From the NCBI GenBank assembly GCA_024958715.1, contig JANWUS010000018.1, positions 89,617-153,616 of the forward strand: a stretch of 64,000 nt of DNA. The letters are read 5' to 3'. Of the stretch, positions 63,947 to 64,000 are shown piece by piece (position 1 is the stretch's first letter; the number at the start of each line of letters is the position of its first letter). The notes under the pieces were generated by a model that saw only the letters and a program-made list of their open reading frames with translations, ran no database searches and was not told where the DNA came from. This DNA is from Cyanobium sp. FGCU52. Lineage in GTDB: Bacteria > Cyanobacteriota > Cyanobacteriia > PCC-6307 > Cyanobiaceae. The position numbers and the translations under genes were made by a program.

Positions 63947-64000
63947 CTTGATTAGGTAGCAAGCTCCGCACAGGCCTCCTCAGGCTAGACTGATACATAC
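63947..64000. other. Low-GC tail of the window
   Basis: Short end piece. On the minus strand GGAGG precedes the start area of the membrane gene by about 30 bases, and an in-frame TGA lies at 63982-63980. Nothing else is recognised. Confidence 0.35.

Overview
The window looks like core chromosome of a very GC-rich picocyanobacterium of the Cyanobium / Synechococcus cluster 5 type. Evidence: G+C is close to 70 percent over almost the whole length; there are cyanobacterial signature genes (kaiABC, nblS, psbV, plant-type ferredoxin, ftrV, ndhB, cyAbrB, the PSII S4-domain gene, a Vipp1/PspA homologue, and families DUF1818, DUF1825, DUF2232 and DUF2811); and an outer-membrane set is present (lpxA/B/C, fabZ, Omp85). 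Genes are tightly packed, often overlap by 1 to 17 bases, and often start with GTG or TTG.

Layout. 1-4.6 kb: end of a cytochrome c oxidase operon (ctaD end, ctaE), cyAbrB regulator, HdeD-like membrane protein, riboflavin synthase, bifunctional nuclease, aldo/keto reductase fused to a ferredoxin domain. 4.6-10.7 kb (minus): topA, a lipoprotein, DUF2232, a CobT-like gene and a solute-binding lipoprotein, transcribed as one tight block. 10.8-13.1 kb: ndhB and an orphan ABC ATPase. 13.2-13.9 kb: a two-gene PIN/Phd-type toxin-antitoxin unit. 14-22 kb (mostly minus): M23 peptidase, birA, aminotransferase, thioredoxin, PspA, a DUF721/DciA-like gene, WbuC, pyrF, tyrS, DUF1825. 22-26 kb (plus): LuxR-type regulator, helix-hairpin-helix protein, GIY-YIG protein, pepA. 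26.5-35 kb (minus): a hypothetical gene and purC, then bamA-lpxC-fabZ-lpxA-lpxB-msrA, the lipid A / outer-membrane assembly block.

35-44 kb: purD and nblS run towards kaiC; the clock operon kaiA-kaiB-kaiC lies on the minus strand and diverges from rplU-rpmA-truB-yebC. 44-52 kb: nagB-like and SpoIID genes, RNase Z, psbV with a clear terminator, ferredoxin with its own terminator, prmA-serA with a terminator. 51.6-59 kb: a membrane protein, S4 protein, tRNA-Val(GAC), murD, EVE protein, DUF2811, DUF1818, rpoZ, an unusual Hsp70-like protein with a membrane partner, ftrV. 59-63.5 kb: pyrR, gpmI, secG, msrB and a di-iron ferritin-like protein. The last 0.5 kb is much less GC-rich and carries a membrane gene of foreign look, possibly the edge of an accessory region.

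Most of the window is ordinary core genome. Points that deserve attention are the truB start (no ATG/GTG/TTG can give an intact enzyme), the clock locus and its control region, an uncharacterised protein with a complete four-helix di-iron signature, paired MsrA and MsrB that both carry export-like N-termini, an Hsp70-like/membrane-protein pair, and a DciA-like protein with a C-terminal zinc knuckle. I did not find a CRISPR array, prophage, insertion sequence or rRNA operon, and I see no clear case for a wholly new multi-gene system.
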